Assembly: GCF_003268635.1 (NCBI RefSeq)
Contig: NZ_CP029639.1
Coordinates: 6,603,064 to 6,667,063, forward strand
Direction of reading: 5' to 3'
DNA: 64,000 nt
Source: Paenibacillus sp. DCT19
GTDB lineage: Bacteria > Bacillota > Bacilli > Paenibacillales > Paenibacillaceae
In this document: one piece after another, positions 7,852 to 17,239 of the stretch
Layout of the letters: every line of letters begins with the position of its first letter
Position numbering within the stretch: the first letter of the stretch is position 1
Made by a program: the position numbers and the translations under genes
The notes under the pieces: generated by a model
What the model was told of the DNA's origin: nothing
The model's database searches: none
What the model saw: only the letters and a program-made list of their open reading frames with translations

Positions 7852-8373
7852 TTATTGCAGCCCAGATTGAGCCTTTGTCAGCAATTTGCCACTTTGAAAA
7901 GCAATAACCGCATTCGCTCCCGTATCTCCGGTACCTTTATAGTTGTAGACAACCATATTCTCGGCTTCACTCAACGCTTCACCTTCGCCGCCGAGGATCG
8001 CGATCACTTCCTCCACCGTCATACCCACTTCAAGCTTTTCGTATTGAGCAAAGGTAATGAGCACCCCATCGCCCTTTCCTGCCGATCCATTATTAGTAGG
8101 TGCGCCTGTAGCCGTCCCTCCGGTTTCAGTCGCAGTGGACACCGTCGTACTGAGCTCATTCAGCTTTTTCTCCAGCTCCGCAATCTTATTATCCTGCTCC
8201 CCGCTCTTCTGAACCTGCTCCGCAAGCCGCTGCTCTAGACCTGCAATCTTATCCTCCAACCCACTTGCATCCACAGCCCCCGGTGTAGCTTCCTTCGAAG
8301 TGCAGGCAGATAAGAGAGACAGCGACACGAGTAGAGCCGTTCCCCCTAGCATCCCTTTCATTGTACGTTTCAT
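7852..8373 (-). CDS. Coiled-coil lipoprotein with DUF3862/SmpA-like domain
   Basis: Protein of 173 residues. The signal peptide ends in the lipobox LLSAC. Residues about 38-75 form a heptad-like coiled coil (LEDKIAGLEQRLAEQVQ, IAELEKKLNEL) that could give dimers or trimers. A low-complexity Thr/Gly linker follows. The C-terminal 70 residues start TFAQYEKLEVGMTVEEVIAI with a conserved ILGG turn and resemble the DUF3862/SmpA-OmlA two-layer domain. It is probably an exported adaptor-like protein; function unknown. It has its own terminator. Confidence 0.75.
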   Translation of the reverse strand: MKRTMKGMLGGTALLVSLSLLSACTSKEATPGAVDASGLEDKIAGLEQRLAEQVQKSGEQDNKIAELEKKLNELSTTVSTATETGGTATGAPTNNGSAGKGDGVLITFAQYEKLEVGMTVEEVIAILGGEGEALSEAENMVVYNYKGTGDTGANAVIAFQSGKLLTKAQSGLQ

Positions 8374-8904
8374 AATTGAATAACCCCTCTTCTATAGTTT
8401 AGAACATCCAGATCGTCAAAGACCTGTTACTTGCACACCCGTGCATCACGAACACATTGACAACAGTTTATCATAGCAAAGGTCTAATGTAACTGAGTCT
8501 TAGGCTCTGATCCTGTCCGATCATTTGTCAAAAGAGTAACCTCTGTCCCGGAATATTGAGCCATTTCGACAGCAAAATCAACAGTGAAAACCATGAATCT
8601 AGTAGCACAAATCTTGCCCATGTAATAAAAAATCAGTCCTTTTGCGTACCCAGCAGTGATCCAATAACCATTAAGTAATTGATACCTCATCATCATTTCG
8701 GTATAGATTTCATAAGTTCTGATCGACACTTGTTCTACTCATTCATTGTGAGATACCTAATTCTGATTTCATCTTCTGCTCGTCAATCCGTTCTGATTAA
8801 ATCTCGGTTTCAACCTATAATAACCCATGACAGTAGGGTTTTTAATGAGTGCTAACTCCGATAATTTGCAATAACTCCGAGTAACTTACATTTTCTACAA
8901 TGTT
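8374..8904. other. Intergenic, no supported gene
   Basis: A minus-strand frame of 81 codons at 8484-8729 starts with GTG without a ribosome binding site and matches nothing known to me, so it is not called. A weak plus-strand hairpin with T tail (AACCC/GGGTT) lies at 8825-8848. Confidence 0.45.
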
Positions 8905-8938
8905 AAAAAAAGAGCCGATCAGCAACCTGACCAGCTCT
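8905..8938 (-). terminator. Terminator after htrA
   Basis: On the minus strand AGAGCTGGTCAG pairs with CTGATCGGCTCT, followed by TTTTTTT; about 50 bases past the htrA stop. Confidence 0.85.
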
Positions 8939-8989
8939 CTCTATTATTTCCTATCACCATCTCAACATAGTATGTGCTAGATATATGTT

Positions 8990-10258
8990 TTACTCCGGTT
9001 TATCCGACAGCTTCACCGATACCTTCTCGGCTTTGCCGTCCCGATAGAAGGTTACCTCAATCGTATCGCCGATTTTCTTCTTATCGTACAGATATTTACG
9101 AAGATCGAGCGTAGAGGTAATTTTTTGCCCGTCAAATTCAGTAATGACATCGTTGAGCTTCATACCCGCTTCCGATGCAGGCCCAGATGCTTCGAGCACC
9201 ACCACACCACTATCGACGTGGGATGGTAGTTTCAGATCCTTACGCTGCTCGTCATCCAACGGAGCATAAGGATTGCTCAGATCGACAGTGTACACGCCCA
9301 GGTATGGACGAGATACTTTACCGTGAAGCAATAACGAATCGACGGTTTTCATCACTTCGTTCATCGGAATAGCAAATCCCAGACCTTCAACGCCCGTATC
9401 CGATATCTTCATCGTGTTAATGCCGACCACTTTCCCGTTCAGATCGACCAATGCTCCGCCGCTATTACCTTCGTTGATCGCTGCATCTGTCTGAATAACG
9501 TTCTGCTCCCAGTCGTACACACCATCCTGATTAATCGACACGGGTAGAATGCGATCGGTATAACTCACAATCCCGGATGTAAGTGTACCACCTAGACCAA
9601 GCGGGTTACCGATGGCAAGTACGGTCTGACCTCGTTTAAGCTTGCTGGAATCGCCAATTTCCGCCACAGCTCCCAGCCCTTTATCCTCTGTCGACAGCAC
9701 CGCAATATCGCTCACCCGGTCTTTGCCAACCAGCTTCGCCTTATGTGTCTCGCCGTCCACCGTTACGATCTCAAGATCACTCGCACCTTCCACCACATGG
9801 TGGTTGGTCATAATGTAGGCTGTGCCCTCTTCTTTCTTGAAAATGACACCTGACCCTAGCGCCGAGTCCTCCATAGATAGGCTGCTGCCCGTTTTATGAT
9901 TCACAATGCTCACCACAGAAGGGCGCACCTTCTCAGCTGCCTGAATGATCCGGTCGTACGGGTCAACAGCTTGAGCCGAGGGCGCACCGCCACCTGCACC
10001 ATTGCCTATCGCCGCATTGGATAACGGTACAGATGCTGGCTGCATGATGAAACTAAACAGGGTAACGGTAACGATGGAGCTGATCACGGAACTGATCACG
10101 GCTACTTTGACCGTGGAGCTAATACCCGAGCGCGATTTGCGCGGATTCTGCCACCGATCACGCCCTCCTGGGCGGAGAATCTGAAGTTTGCCCTTCTGCA
10201 CAGGTTCGGCGCGTCTTGAAACTTTAGTTGAATAAAAATCGTCTCCGAACAATCCCAT
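8990..10258 (-). CDS. htrA: Membrane-anchored HtrA/DegP-type serine protease
   Basis: Protein of 422 residues from the ATG at 10258. That start (MGLFGDDFYS) is chosen because GGGGAG lies 9 bases upstream; an in-frame ATG 11 codons earlier is less well supported. Order: cytoplasmic tail of about 50 residues, one membrane helix (about 52-72), a Gly/Ala-rich linker, a trypsin-like domain with His154 (TNHHVV), Asp184 (SDIAVL) and Ser266 (GNSGGA), and a C-terminal PDZ domain (about 319-414). HtrA proteases degrade or refold damaged exported proteins. The gene closes the walRK cluster as yycK/htrC does in Bacillus. Confidence 0.95.
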   Translation of the reverse strand: MGLFGDDFYSTKVSRRAEPVQKGKLQILRPGGRDRWQNPRKSRSGISSTVKVAVISSVISSIVTVTLFSFIMQPASVPLSNAAIGNGAGGGAPSAQAVDPYDRIIQAAEKVRPSVVSIVNHKTGSSLSMEDSALGSGVIFKKEEGTAYIMTNHHVVEGASDLEIVTVDGETHKAKLVGKDRVSDIAVLSTEDKGLGAVAEIGDSSKLKRGQTVLAIGNPLGLGGTLTSGIVSYTDRILPVSINQDGVYDWEQNVIQTDAAINEGNSGGALVDLNGKVVGINTMKISDTGVEGLGFAIPMNEVMKTVDSLLLHGKVSRPYLGVYTVDLSNPYAPLDDEQRKDLKLPSHVDSGVVVLEASGPASEAGMKLNDVITEFDGQKITSTLDLRKYLYDKKKIGDTIEVTFYRDGKAEKVSVKLSDKPE

Positions 10259-10384
10259 CGTGATCCTCTCCCCTTCGTTGTCACGCATCAAGATCCTGAC
10301 TGCCGCCTGATCATTGTCGCATGGGACGACGATGGTGTTCTCACATACCCCACTCCGCCGACAGATGAGCTTCCGAACGCTGTT

Positions 10385-10432
10385 ATCCCCAGATTTCTTT
10401 GAGCCCCTTATGTAAAGGAAAAATCCGGGGAT
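10385..10432 (-). promoter_or_regulatory. Inverted repeat in the htrA leader
   Basis: ATCCCCAGATTT and AAATCCGGGGAT (one mismatch) flank a 24-base spacer that can itself form a CCTT/AAGG stem. It lies about 130 bases before the htrA start. Its function is unknown; it could be a leader structure or an operator. Confidence 0.4.
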
Positions 10433-11017
10433 GAAGGCGTGTTAATGCTCCGGATACAGCTTCCTTTCAGAAAGCTCTGAGCTCCGCTTTTCCAGCTTCG
10501 TTCTGTGTCCTCTGTGACGCACGTGGCGTACATACCAGCTCTTTCCCCATGCTTTATTGCATTAGTATTTCAAAATCCTTTTGCATATCGCTGCACTCCC
10601 AAGTACACGAAATGAAGCGTCTATGTATAACAGAATGAATCTCCCATTCTGCCAGCGACTTTATCAATCACGCTCTCGCATTTTTTTGATATGCCAATAC
10701 ACTCACCAGTTCGCTCACATTCCAGCCTATTTCCAAGTGCTCCTTATATACTAAACACGTTATATCTGAAAAAGTTGCATAAATACGAAGAATAACGTAA
10801 ATTTCCGCTAATTTGCAGCTATCGATAAAGATCCATACTATATCTATCACCACAAAATCCCGTTCGCTAAGCGCAAATTTACCCTTTCAGGCAAACTTTT
10901 TCTCATCCGATAGGCTACTGTTTCAGCATACACGCCCTCTTCTTTCATTTATAGCGGCAAAAAGAGGAATGTTTTCCAACCAGCCTGACTACAATAATAG
11001 TAAAAAGGTTGTTCAAA

Positions 11018-11053
11018 GTCGGCATTTGGTACCGACGGATGCCCACAGGCGTC
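11018..11053 (+). promoter_or_regulatory. Two adjacent short hairpins
   Basis: GTCGG/CCGAC (11018-11036) and GATGCC/GGCGTC (11038-11053) are adjacent stems upstream of the gene at 11128, overlapping a TTGACA-like hexamer. No named RNA class is matched. Confidence 0.25.
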
Positions 11054-11127
11054 TTGACACCAATTTGCCTAATTGCACTCTCATTTTAAGAAAAGAATTC
11101 GAAGGTTCATAGAAGGAGGATTCGCTT

Positions 11128-11340
11128 ATGGAACGCACACGTACACTCACAGCCATGGAAGAGGTTCATATGGCGGCCAAGCTAGCCGATCTCAAAGAAG
11201 AGCATTACCGCAATACATTAGCCCTAAGCACCATCATTGAGCTGCTCGTGGACAAAGGCATCCTAACCCGCGAAGAAGTAGAGCGCAAAGCCGCTGAGCT
11301 AGACAGCTTTATGGCTCACCCACCCTATCCCATGGTGTAG
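11128..11340 (+). CDS. Small helical protein of unknown function
   Basis: Protein of 70 residues with a strong AGAAGGAGG ribosome binding site before the ATG. The sequence is charged and helical (ADLKEEHYRNTLALSTIIE, then ILTREEVERKAAELD). The LTREEVERKAAELD segment resembles the short helix-turn-helix found in several small proteins (nitrile-hydratase-beta-like tails and others), but no family is certain. It runs against its neighbours and its last 32 bases overlap the end of yycJ, so the two genes converge. No signal peptide. Confidence 0.7.
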   Translation: MERTRTLTAMEEVHMAAKLADLKEEHYRNTLALSTIIELLVDKGILTREEVERKAAELDSFMAHPPYPMV

Positions 11341-12115
11341 GACGGTCATAATACGTATCACAGAGTTTGAACTCATGATCCCGATAGAAGCATCCACGAC
11401 TCTCCATCGCATCGCGCACGGTCATTTTCGCCAGATCCATCATATTATGATCCCGGCTGAGATGTGCAAGATACGTGCGCTTGATGCGTCCATTCATCAA
11501 TTCACTGAGTGCTGCCCCTGCTGCTTCATTCGACAAATGCCCGATATCGCTTAAGATTCGGCGCTTCGTATTCCACGGATAACGTCCCATCCGCAGCAAT
11601 TCGACGTCGTGATTCGATTCGAGCACAAGCACGTCAGAATTCGAGATGGCATCGCGAACCTTGTCGCTCATATAGCCCAGGTCTGTCGCAACAGACAGCT
11701 TCTCACTGCCATCATCGAACGTGTACCCTACAGGTTCTGCTGCATCGTGTGAGATCCCGAAAGACTCCACGCGCAGCGAGCCAAAATCATGCTTCTCACC
11801 CGTTTCAAAGATCCGCCGGTTCTCCTCCGGAATGGCCCCAACCGACTTCTCCAGCGCCGCCCACGTATTGGTGTTTGCATAGATTGGTAAATTATATTTC
11901 CGAGACATCGCGCCTAGTCCTTTAATGTGATCGGAATGTTCATGTGTGACCAGAATGCCGTCCAGCTCTGTTCCTGCGATCTCCCGTTCCTGGAACAGTG
12001 CATCCAGTCGCTTCGCACTGAGGCCTGCATCAATCATAAGTGACGTGCCTCCATGCTGTATGACTGTGGCGTTTCCTGTAGAACCACTAGACAATACGGT
12101 AAAATAAATCCCCAT
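11309..12115 (-). CDS. walJ: MBL-fold hydrolase WalJ/YycJ
   Basis: Protein of 268 residues. It begins MGIYFTVLSSGSTGNATV, the family's hallmark, and has the complete metal motif THEHSDHIKG (HxHxDH), later His/Asp ligands in SHDAAEPVGY, ATDLGYMS and AHLSRDH, so it should bind two metal ions. YycJ is a nuclease-like member of the metallo-beta-lactamase fold linked to DNA repair and replication-cell-wall coordination. It lies 6 bases after yycI in the wal operon, as in other Firmicutes. Confidence 0.95.
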   Translation of the reverse strand: MGIYFTVLSSGSTGNATVIQHGGTSLMIDAGLSAKRLDALFQEREIAGTELDGILVTHEHSDHIKGLGAMSRKYNLPIYANTNTWAALEKSVGAIPEENRRIFETGEKHDFGSLRVESFGISHDAAEPVGYTFDDGSEKLSVATDLGYMSDKVRDAISNSDVLVLESNHDVELLRMGRYPWNTKRRILSDIGHLSNEAAGAALSELMNGRIKRTYLAHLSRDHNMMDLAKMTVRDAMESRGCFYRDHEFKLCDTYYDRPTPWDRVGEP

Positions 12116-12121
12116 AACTCA

Positions 12122-12880
12122 TTACTCCCCTGGTTTATCTGTCTTGGGACTGAATACATCCCCACTGATGCCCTGCACGTACAACACTTCGCCACTTTCC
12201 AGCACGAATCGCCATGCCGGCATCGCAACTTGTAGATCTGAATTGAACAACTGGCCATAATAGCCAAGCTGAATATCTTTGACAATGGAATCGTTGGGCA
12301 AAAAGTTCTCGATCAGCGTACCCAGCGCCTTCGACGCCGGAAGCACCTGCTGCTCGCTCTCCTCCGCTGTCGTAATCTTCACCGGAGTCTGACGGTAACC
12401 TGTAATCTTCTGGTCGCTGTAGAATAGCTCCAGACTGACATTGAAGAGCGGCCATTTGCTATCCACCAATGGATGAAGGACAAATGCCCCATCCTCCGCC
12501 ATCAGTTGATCCAGCCGGTACGTGCCGATCTGCGGAATCTCATCTTGCAGCGCATCCTCCAGCTCACTTTGTGAGAAGATTAACTTGCTGTCTACAGGCT
12601 GCTCCAGGTCAACACGAATACCTGCCTCGTCCTCTTCTATGAATTCATAGGACAGCTTCGGTAGCTTCGGTGTTTCATTCGGGATAGGTGCGAGCACCTG
12701 AATCCCCTTCTCTTCCATTGCCTGCTGTGTATTATCCGCCAGCGAGGTGAAGTCCAGATTGGCTCCGGCCGTCTCCCGTGCATCCATCCAGATCTGATAT
12801 CCCAACACTAGATTCAGCAGCAGAAAGGCATAGATTAATACATTTTTCGCCCGTCCCCAATCCAAAACGTTCACCTCCAT
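12122..12880 (-). CDS. walI: WalK regulator YycI (WalI)
   Basis: Protein of 252 residues. One N-terminal membrane helix (about 13-30, NVLIYAFLLLNLVLGYQIW) is preceded by the family's WGRAKN signature; the rest is extracytoplasmic. YycI and YycH together bind the WalK sensor kinase and adjust its activity in the membrane. It ends GEVLYVQGISGDVF, typical of the YycI domain fold. It is separated from yycH by repeat copy B, but the order in the operon is the normal one. Confidence 0.92.
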   Translation of the reverse strand: MEVNVLDWGRAKNVLIYAFLLLNLVLGYQIWMDARETAGANLDFTSLADNTQQAMEEKGIQVLAPIPNETPKLPKLSYEFIEEDEAGIRVDLEQPVDSKLIFSQSELEDALQDEIPQIGTYRLDQLMAEDGAFVLHPLVDSKWPLFNVSLELFYSDQKITGYRQTPVKITTAEESEQQVLPASKALGTLIENFLPNDSIVKDIQLGYYGQLFNSDLQVAMPAWRFVLESGEVLYVQGISGDVFSPKTDKPGE

Positions 12881-13149
12881 CAGTTAACTAGGTCGTGTCT
12901 GAAAACTCACTGAATGAAATACTTGTTTCTTAACGAACTCCACACGTCTTATTAGCTCTATTTTCCGCAAGTTTGTAATCTAACGAATTGGAGAGACGTT
13001 ATTTCTAGCATCTATAGACCTTCTATCGATTTTCACCGGTACTCTACGACAATAGCATCACTGAGGTTCGTTAGATTTTGCTACCTATGCTGATTCCGCC
13101 ATTTAAGGTGTGTCAGATTCGTTAGCCCTCTGCTCCACCCTACGAACCA
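12881..13149. other. Intercistronic gap in the wal operon
   Basis: An unusually long gap between yycH and yycI, almost filled by repeat copy B (12930-13125). No gene is seen in it. Confidence 0.7.
12930..13125. repeat. Four-unit intergenic repeat, copy B
   Basis: The motif TTAACGAA/CTAACGAA lies at 12930 and 12980 and TTCGTTAG at 13067 and 13118. The start spacings of 50, 87 and 51 bases match copy A (50, 87, 50), while the sequence between the motifs has diverged. Shared longer units read AACGAACTCCACACGTCTTA and its relatives. It will be present in any transcript that covers both yycH and yycI. Confidence 0.75.
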
Positions 13150-14451
13150 TCAAGAAACCGTCGTTTCCTCACCGTTACCGAAGCGAATCACCCATACCGG
13201 GATCAGTTTAAGGCCATCCTCAATCGCAGACGGTCGATACGCTGGATATACATCTACAACCTCGCGGTTTGCACCAGCTACCTTCTGAATGAGTGCCTTC
13301 AGCTTGTCCCCGCCAGGCAGCTTAACCGACTGTTTCGTCTCCGTACCTTCGTTTAGATACTCCAATGAACGCTCATAGCTCGATACGGTCTCCTGCCGCA
13401 TTTCCATATTGATCGTACCGAAGCGGAATTGCATCGAGTCCATAATCGGAAAGCTGCCGTAATACTGCTGGAACTGAAGCTGTGTTTTGTTATCCGCTGT
13501 CTCCAGCATTAGACGTGACCGTCCCTTCCAGCCCCCGTGCTGGTTGACAAAATCCACCGCGGACAAGGCATCCTTGGCCGCATCAATCTGTCCCGCAGGT
13601 GGTGCAGCTGGGTCGGTGTAGCTAATCCATCGCTGATCCTGCTTCACTTGCAAACTGCGTTTACTATCCGTGTAGATCTCTGACCCATCCTTTTCCCGGA
13701 TATTCCGGGTCATGCTAGGGTCGAAGAACAAGCTACGCTGCATCTGCTCTACCGTAAACTGGCTTGTCGGCATACTCGCCTCAATCGTCTCGATAGCTTC
13801 AGAAGGAATGTAATAACGGCCATCCATCAGCGTATAAGGCGTCCAGTTGCTGCCGAAGTCCACATGCTGCTGCACATCCTGCACCGTTAGGTCAGCCTGC
13901 GTAGCCTCGTACACGACATCTCCCTTGGCGCTGAAGAATAGAGCATGCGCTTTGGTTTCATTTTTGGCGGTATAGATCGAAATTCGGTTAATCGTCTCTC
14001 CTTGAAAGAGGGAATCCGTGCCTAGTCGCATTACGCGCTGTAACAAAGCCACCGGAATACCCTCCTTGAAAGACAGCTCAAAGCCAGGGTTGTCCTTCCG
14101 AATCTGATCCCAGTTCACAGACTGCACACTACGCCGCTGAAAATCATCAAACGTGCGTCCCTGCAGTCGTGAGAAGATCAATTGATAGAATGTATTGCCT
14201 GGGTAAAACACCGTATGTTTATCCTCACCTAGATGAATAATCATCTGATCCGGAAAAATTAATTCCTCAATGTTACGCTCTTGACCCATATTCTCGGTCT
14301 TCACATAGTTCGTTTCAGATGTCACAACCGAATCCCCACCGCCTGGTAGACGGTAGATTAGAAAGTAGCTCTGTACTAGGCTGGCAACAACGAGTGTGGT
14401 AAGCACCAGTGATTTAATCCGTTCCTTCACGGTGCTCACCTCCTTCATCAC
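13150..14451 (-). CDS. walH: WalK regulator YycH (WalH)
   Basis: Protein of 433 residues with one N-terminal membrane helix (IKSLVLTTLVVASLVQSYFL, about 11-30) and a large extracytoplasmic part with the PDQMIIHLGEDKHTVFYPG region of YycH. Partner of YycI in controlling WalK. The start overlaps the end of walK by 38 bases if the first ATG is used; the start at the internal GTG (VKERIKS) would reduce the overlap and has AGGTGAGCACC upstream, so the exact start is uncertain. Confidence 0.93.
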   Translation of the reverse strand: MMKEVSTVKERIKSLVLTTLVVASLVQSYFLIYRLPGGGDSVVTSETNYVKTENMGQERNIEELIFPDQMIIHLGEDKHTVFYPGNTFYQLIFSRLQGRTFDDFQRRSVQSVNWDQIRKDNPGFELSFKEGIPVALLQRVMRLGTDSLFQGETINRISIYTAKNETKAHALFFSAKGDVVYEATQADLTVQDVQQHVDFGSNWTPYTLMDGRYYIPSEAIETIEASMPTSQFTVEQMQRSLFFDPSMTRNIREKDGSEIYTDSKRSLQVKQDQRWISYTDPAAPPAGQIDAAKDALSAVDFVNQHGGWKGRSRLMLETADNKTQLQFQQYYGSFPIMDSMQFRFGTINMEMRQETVSSYERSLEYLNEGTETKQSVKLPGGDKLKALIQKVAGANREVVDVYPAYRPSAIEDGLKLIPVWVIRFGNGEETTVS

Positions 14452-16264
14452 GCATCGGCAATGTGAATGTTACGGTCGTGCCAACGTCCAGCTCCGATTC
14501 AAGCGTAATACTGCCGTCATGGGCTTTTACAATTTCCCGGGCAATGGATAACCCGAGTCCTGTTCCACCCATACTACGCGAACGAGCCTTATCTACACGG
14601 TAAAACCGTTCAAATATACGATCCAAATCCCGCTGTGGGATGCCCATGCCTGTATCCGTTACCGAGATGGCGAGCGTCTGATCATTCGTTTTGCGTGCTG
14701 CAATCGTGATCGTACCACCCTCAAGCGTGTACTTCAGCGCATTGGAAACGACATTATCGAGCACCTGATCGATCTGATCCCGATCCAGCGGTACCGCAGG
14801 AAGGTCACGTTCCACCGATAACACAGGCTGAATATCCTTTTGATGCATCTGGAATGAGAATCGATCTGTCACTTCCTCCAGCATCTCCAAAATGTCGGTA
14901 GGTTGTTTCCGCAGAAGAGCCTCTTTGGAATCCAGTCTGGACAGGTGCAGCAGATCCGTAACAAGGCGGATCATACGCTCCGTCTCATTCTGGATAACGC
15001 CAACGAAGCGCCCCGCGAGCTGGGGATCTTCGAGTGCACCATCATCAAGCGCCTCGGCATAACTTTTAATGGTGGTCAACGGCGTACGCAGTTCATGGGA
15101 TACATTCGCCACGAATTCACGCCGGGACGCTTCCAGCTCTTCTTGTTCGGTGACATCCTGGAGTACTGCAATCGTTCCCGTAATTCCTAACTCACGTCTA
15201 TGAACAGGAGTAAACGTCATACGAATCACGACAGGCTCCTCCTGACCCGCAGGAGCGATCTGCAACAGGGTCGAACCTGTGAAGCCACTCGCCAGTGCTT
15301 CCGCGTCCTCAGGATCGATACCGAGCAACACTGCGAAGTGCCTGCCCTCAATATCTGCCGGACGCATTCCCAGAATGCTACTTGCACGGCGATTGACCAG
15401 AATGACTTTGCCATACTCGTCTGTCGCAACTACACCGTCACTCATGTTAGTCAGAATGGAGGTCAGCTTCTCTTTCTCCTCTTCGTTCTGAGAGAGTGCG
15501 TCACGCAGGCGGCTGGTCATATAGTTAAATGCGCGGCTGAGCTGGCCGATCTCATCTGTGCCGAATACAGGGGTCTGTTGGTCGAAGTTCCCTTCAGCCA
15601 CCGCCGTTGCCCGCCTCGTCACTTCCTTAATCGGTTGTGTAATCGTATGAGATAGAATGACGCCAAGCACCGCTGTTAACACAAGGGCAATGAGAATGCC
15701 CGAAATAAAAATCTTGTTAATGCCCTCCATAGTGGCATATAACTCATTCATCGATGCGGCAATATATACCGCACCAATGATCTTGCCGCCGGACAATACC
15801 GGCTTGGCAACCACCTTTTTGCGGACATTGTCCTCATCAACGATATATTCCTCATTATCTCGAATGCCCTGCAACGCACGGCTGACAACGGTCTGTGTAT
15901 TTTTGCGTCCAACATAGTCCGAATGGGAGCTTAGCGAGGTGGTGAGCACCTTACCACTGGCATCCAGCACTTGAATCTCTGCCCCGTTAATGTTGAACAG
16001 ATTGTTCACCAGCACGCGCAGATTTTCCGTTTTGTCCTCGCCAGCCTCCACTTCGCCACCAGCCATCGTCTCTCCCACTAGCACCGACAGCATCTCCGCT
16101 CTCGCCTGTAGATCCTCGGTGAAGTTACTTGTAAGAGAATTCTTCATCGCACTGACAAAGTAAACGCCAATCAATTGCATCGCAATTAGAATCAGCAGCA
16201 CATATATGATAATTAGCTTCGCCTGAATCGTTCGGAAGAACGAAAATCGCGAGAATCGCCCCAT
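14414..16264 (-). CDS. walK: Sensor histidine kinase WalK
   Basis: Protein of 616 residues, normal for the family. Membrane helices at about 14-38 and 185-207 flank an extracellular sensor domain. HAMP (about 208-258), PAS (about 262-370), HisKA with phospho-acceptor His390 (FVANVSHELRTPLTT) and an HATPase domain (N box NVVSNALKY, G boxes DTGMGIP and GGTGLGLS) follow. WalK phosphorylates WalR to control autolysins and cell-wall turnover. Its ATG overlaps the walR stop by one base (TAATG), indicating translational coupling. Confidence 0.97.
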   Translation of the reverse strand: MGRFSRFSFFRTIQAKLIIIYVLLILIAMQLIGVYFVSAMKNSLTSNFTEDLQARAEMLSVLVGETMAGGEVEAGEDKTENLRVLVNNLFNINGAEIQVLDASGKVLTTSLSSHSDYVGRKNTQTVVSRALQGIRDNEEYIVDEDNVRKKVVAKPVLSGGKIIGAVYIAASMNELYATMEGINKIFISGILIALVLTAVLGVILSHTITQPIKEVTRRATAVAEGNFDQQTPVFGTDEIGQLSRAFNYMTSRLRDALSQNEEEKEKLTSILTNMSDGVVATDEYGKVILVNRRASSILGMRPADIEGRHFAVLLGIDPEDAEALASGFTGSTLLQIAPAGQEEPVVIRMTFTPVHRRELGITGTIAVLQDVTEQEELEASRREFVANVSHELRTPLTTIKSYAEALDDGALEDPQLAGRFVGVIQNETERMIRLVTDLLHLSRLDSKEALLRKQPTDILEMLEEVTDRFSFQMHQKDIQPVLSVERDLPAVPLDRDQIDQVLDNVVSNALKYTLEGGTITIAARKTNDQTLAISVTDTGMGIPQRDLDRIFERFYRVDKARSRSMGGTGLGLSIAREIVKAHDGSITLESELDVGTTVTFTLPMRDEGGEHREGTD

Positions 16265-16983
16265 TATATCCCCACGCTTTTGGGATTACGCACCAGATAA
16301 CCTAATCCACGGCGCGTCAGAATCGTCTCCGGTTTGCTCGGATTCTCCTCAATCTTCTCACGCAGACGACGGATCGTTACATCCACAGTACGCACATCCC
16401 CGAAATATTCATATCCCCATACGGCCTGTAACAGATGTTCCCGTGTCATCACCTTGCCCGAATGCTTCGCCATGTAATAGAGAAGTTCATATTCACGGTG
16501 GGTCAGATCCAGCGGCTCTCCGCCTTTGTACGCTGTATACATGTCCATATCAAACGCCAAGTCGAACAGCCGCATAATCTGCTTCTCATCCTCTTGCGCT
16601 TCCGTCGTAGTAGCAGGCTTCTGTCTTCTACGCATCTGTGCCTTCACCCGTGCAAGCAGCTCTCTCGTGCTGAAAGGCTTCGTTACATAATCATCCGCAC
16701 CCAGCTCCAAGCCAAGTACCTTATCAATCTCGCCATCCTTCGCGGTCAGCATAATGATCGGCATTTCCAGATGTGCACGCACCTCACGGCATACATCCAT
16801 TCCATCCTTGCCTGGTAACATCAGATCGAGTAGCATGAGATCCGGTTTCTCGGCTAACGCCAGTTCGACAGCGCGAATTCCATCGAAAGCGCAGATGACC
16901 TCATATCCCTCTTTTTCTAAATTAAACTTCAGAATGTCTGCAATAGGCTGTTCATCGTCCACCACCAAAATCTTCCCCTGCAT
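16264..16983 (-). CDS. walR: Response regulator WalR
   Basis: Protein of 239 residues. Receiver domain with Asp9/Asp10 and phospho-acceptor Asp53 ([13 protein letters not shown]), Thr in [10 protein letters not shown] and Lys in [10 protein letters not shown]; then an OmpR-type winged helix ([29 protein letters not shown]). This is the essential regulator of cell-wall metabolism genes. First gene of the operon walR-walK-yycH-yycI-yycJ. Near its promoter no clear WalR box was identified. Confidence 0.97.
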   Translation of the reverse strand: MQGKILVVDDEQPIADILKFNLEKEGYEVICAFDGIRAVELALAEKPDLMLLDLMLPGKDGMDVCREVRAHLEMPIIMLTAKDGEIDKVLGLELGADDYVTKPFSTRELLARVKAQMRRRQKPATTTEAQEDEKQIMRLFDLAFDMDMYTAYKGGEPLDLTHREYELLYYMAKHSGKVMTREHLLQAVWGYEYFGDVRTVDVTIRRLREKIEENPSKPETILTRRGLGYLVRNPKSVGI

Positions 16984-17208
16984 CGACTGTATTCACCCCT
17001 GTATCCTGCTTGATCCGCATATGCGGTCTATCTCTGTATATAAGTTGTTCTGTCATCATTGGTAGTTATAATCTTAGTTGTCCATCTTAGCTGTCTATCT
17101 ATTAGGTTGAACATATATAGTTTATCATACCTGAACCAGCGTCACATCCCGATTGGCAATCGATTGGCGGGAAAATGAAATTTTTTTACAGTTCTGAAGT
17201 GCTCCATA

Positions 17209-17236
17209 GAAAAAAGGCCAGCCTAAGCTGACCTTT
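17209..17236 (-). terminator. Terminator after the M23 peptidase gene
   Basis: On the minus strand AAAGGTCAGC pairs with GCTGGCCTTT followed by TTT. It lies about 60 bases past the stop at 17297, behind the nested repeat at 17240-17289. Confidence 0.75.
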
Positions 17237-17239
17237 GTG

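Larger units (their letters stand above)
10259..11127. other. Intergenic region between htrA and a small plus-strand gene
   Basis: About 870 bases without a convincing gene. It carries an inverted repeat at 10385-10432 in the htrA leader and two short hairpins at 11018-11053 before the small plus-strand gene. A plus-strand frame from 10813 has no ribosome binding site and a shadow-like composition. Confidence 0.5.

Noticed and set aside
8484..8729. Minus-strand frame of 81 codons starting with GTG
   Set aside because: No ribosome binding site, no recognisable family and no operon context; too weak to call.
10813..11112. Plus-strand frame of 99 codons before the small gene at 11128
   Set aside because: No ribosome binding site; overlaps likely promoter and hairpins; composition is not protein-like.
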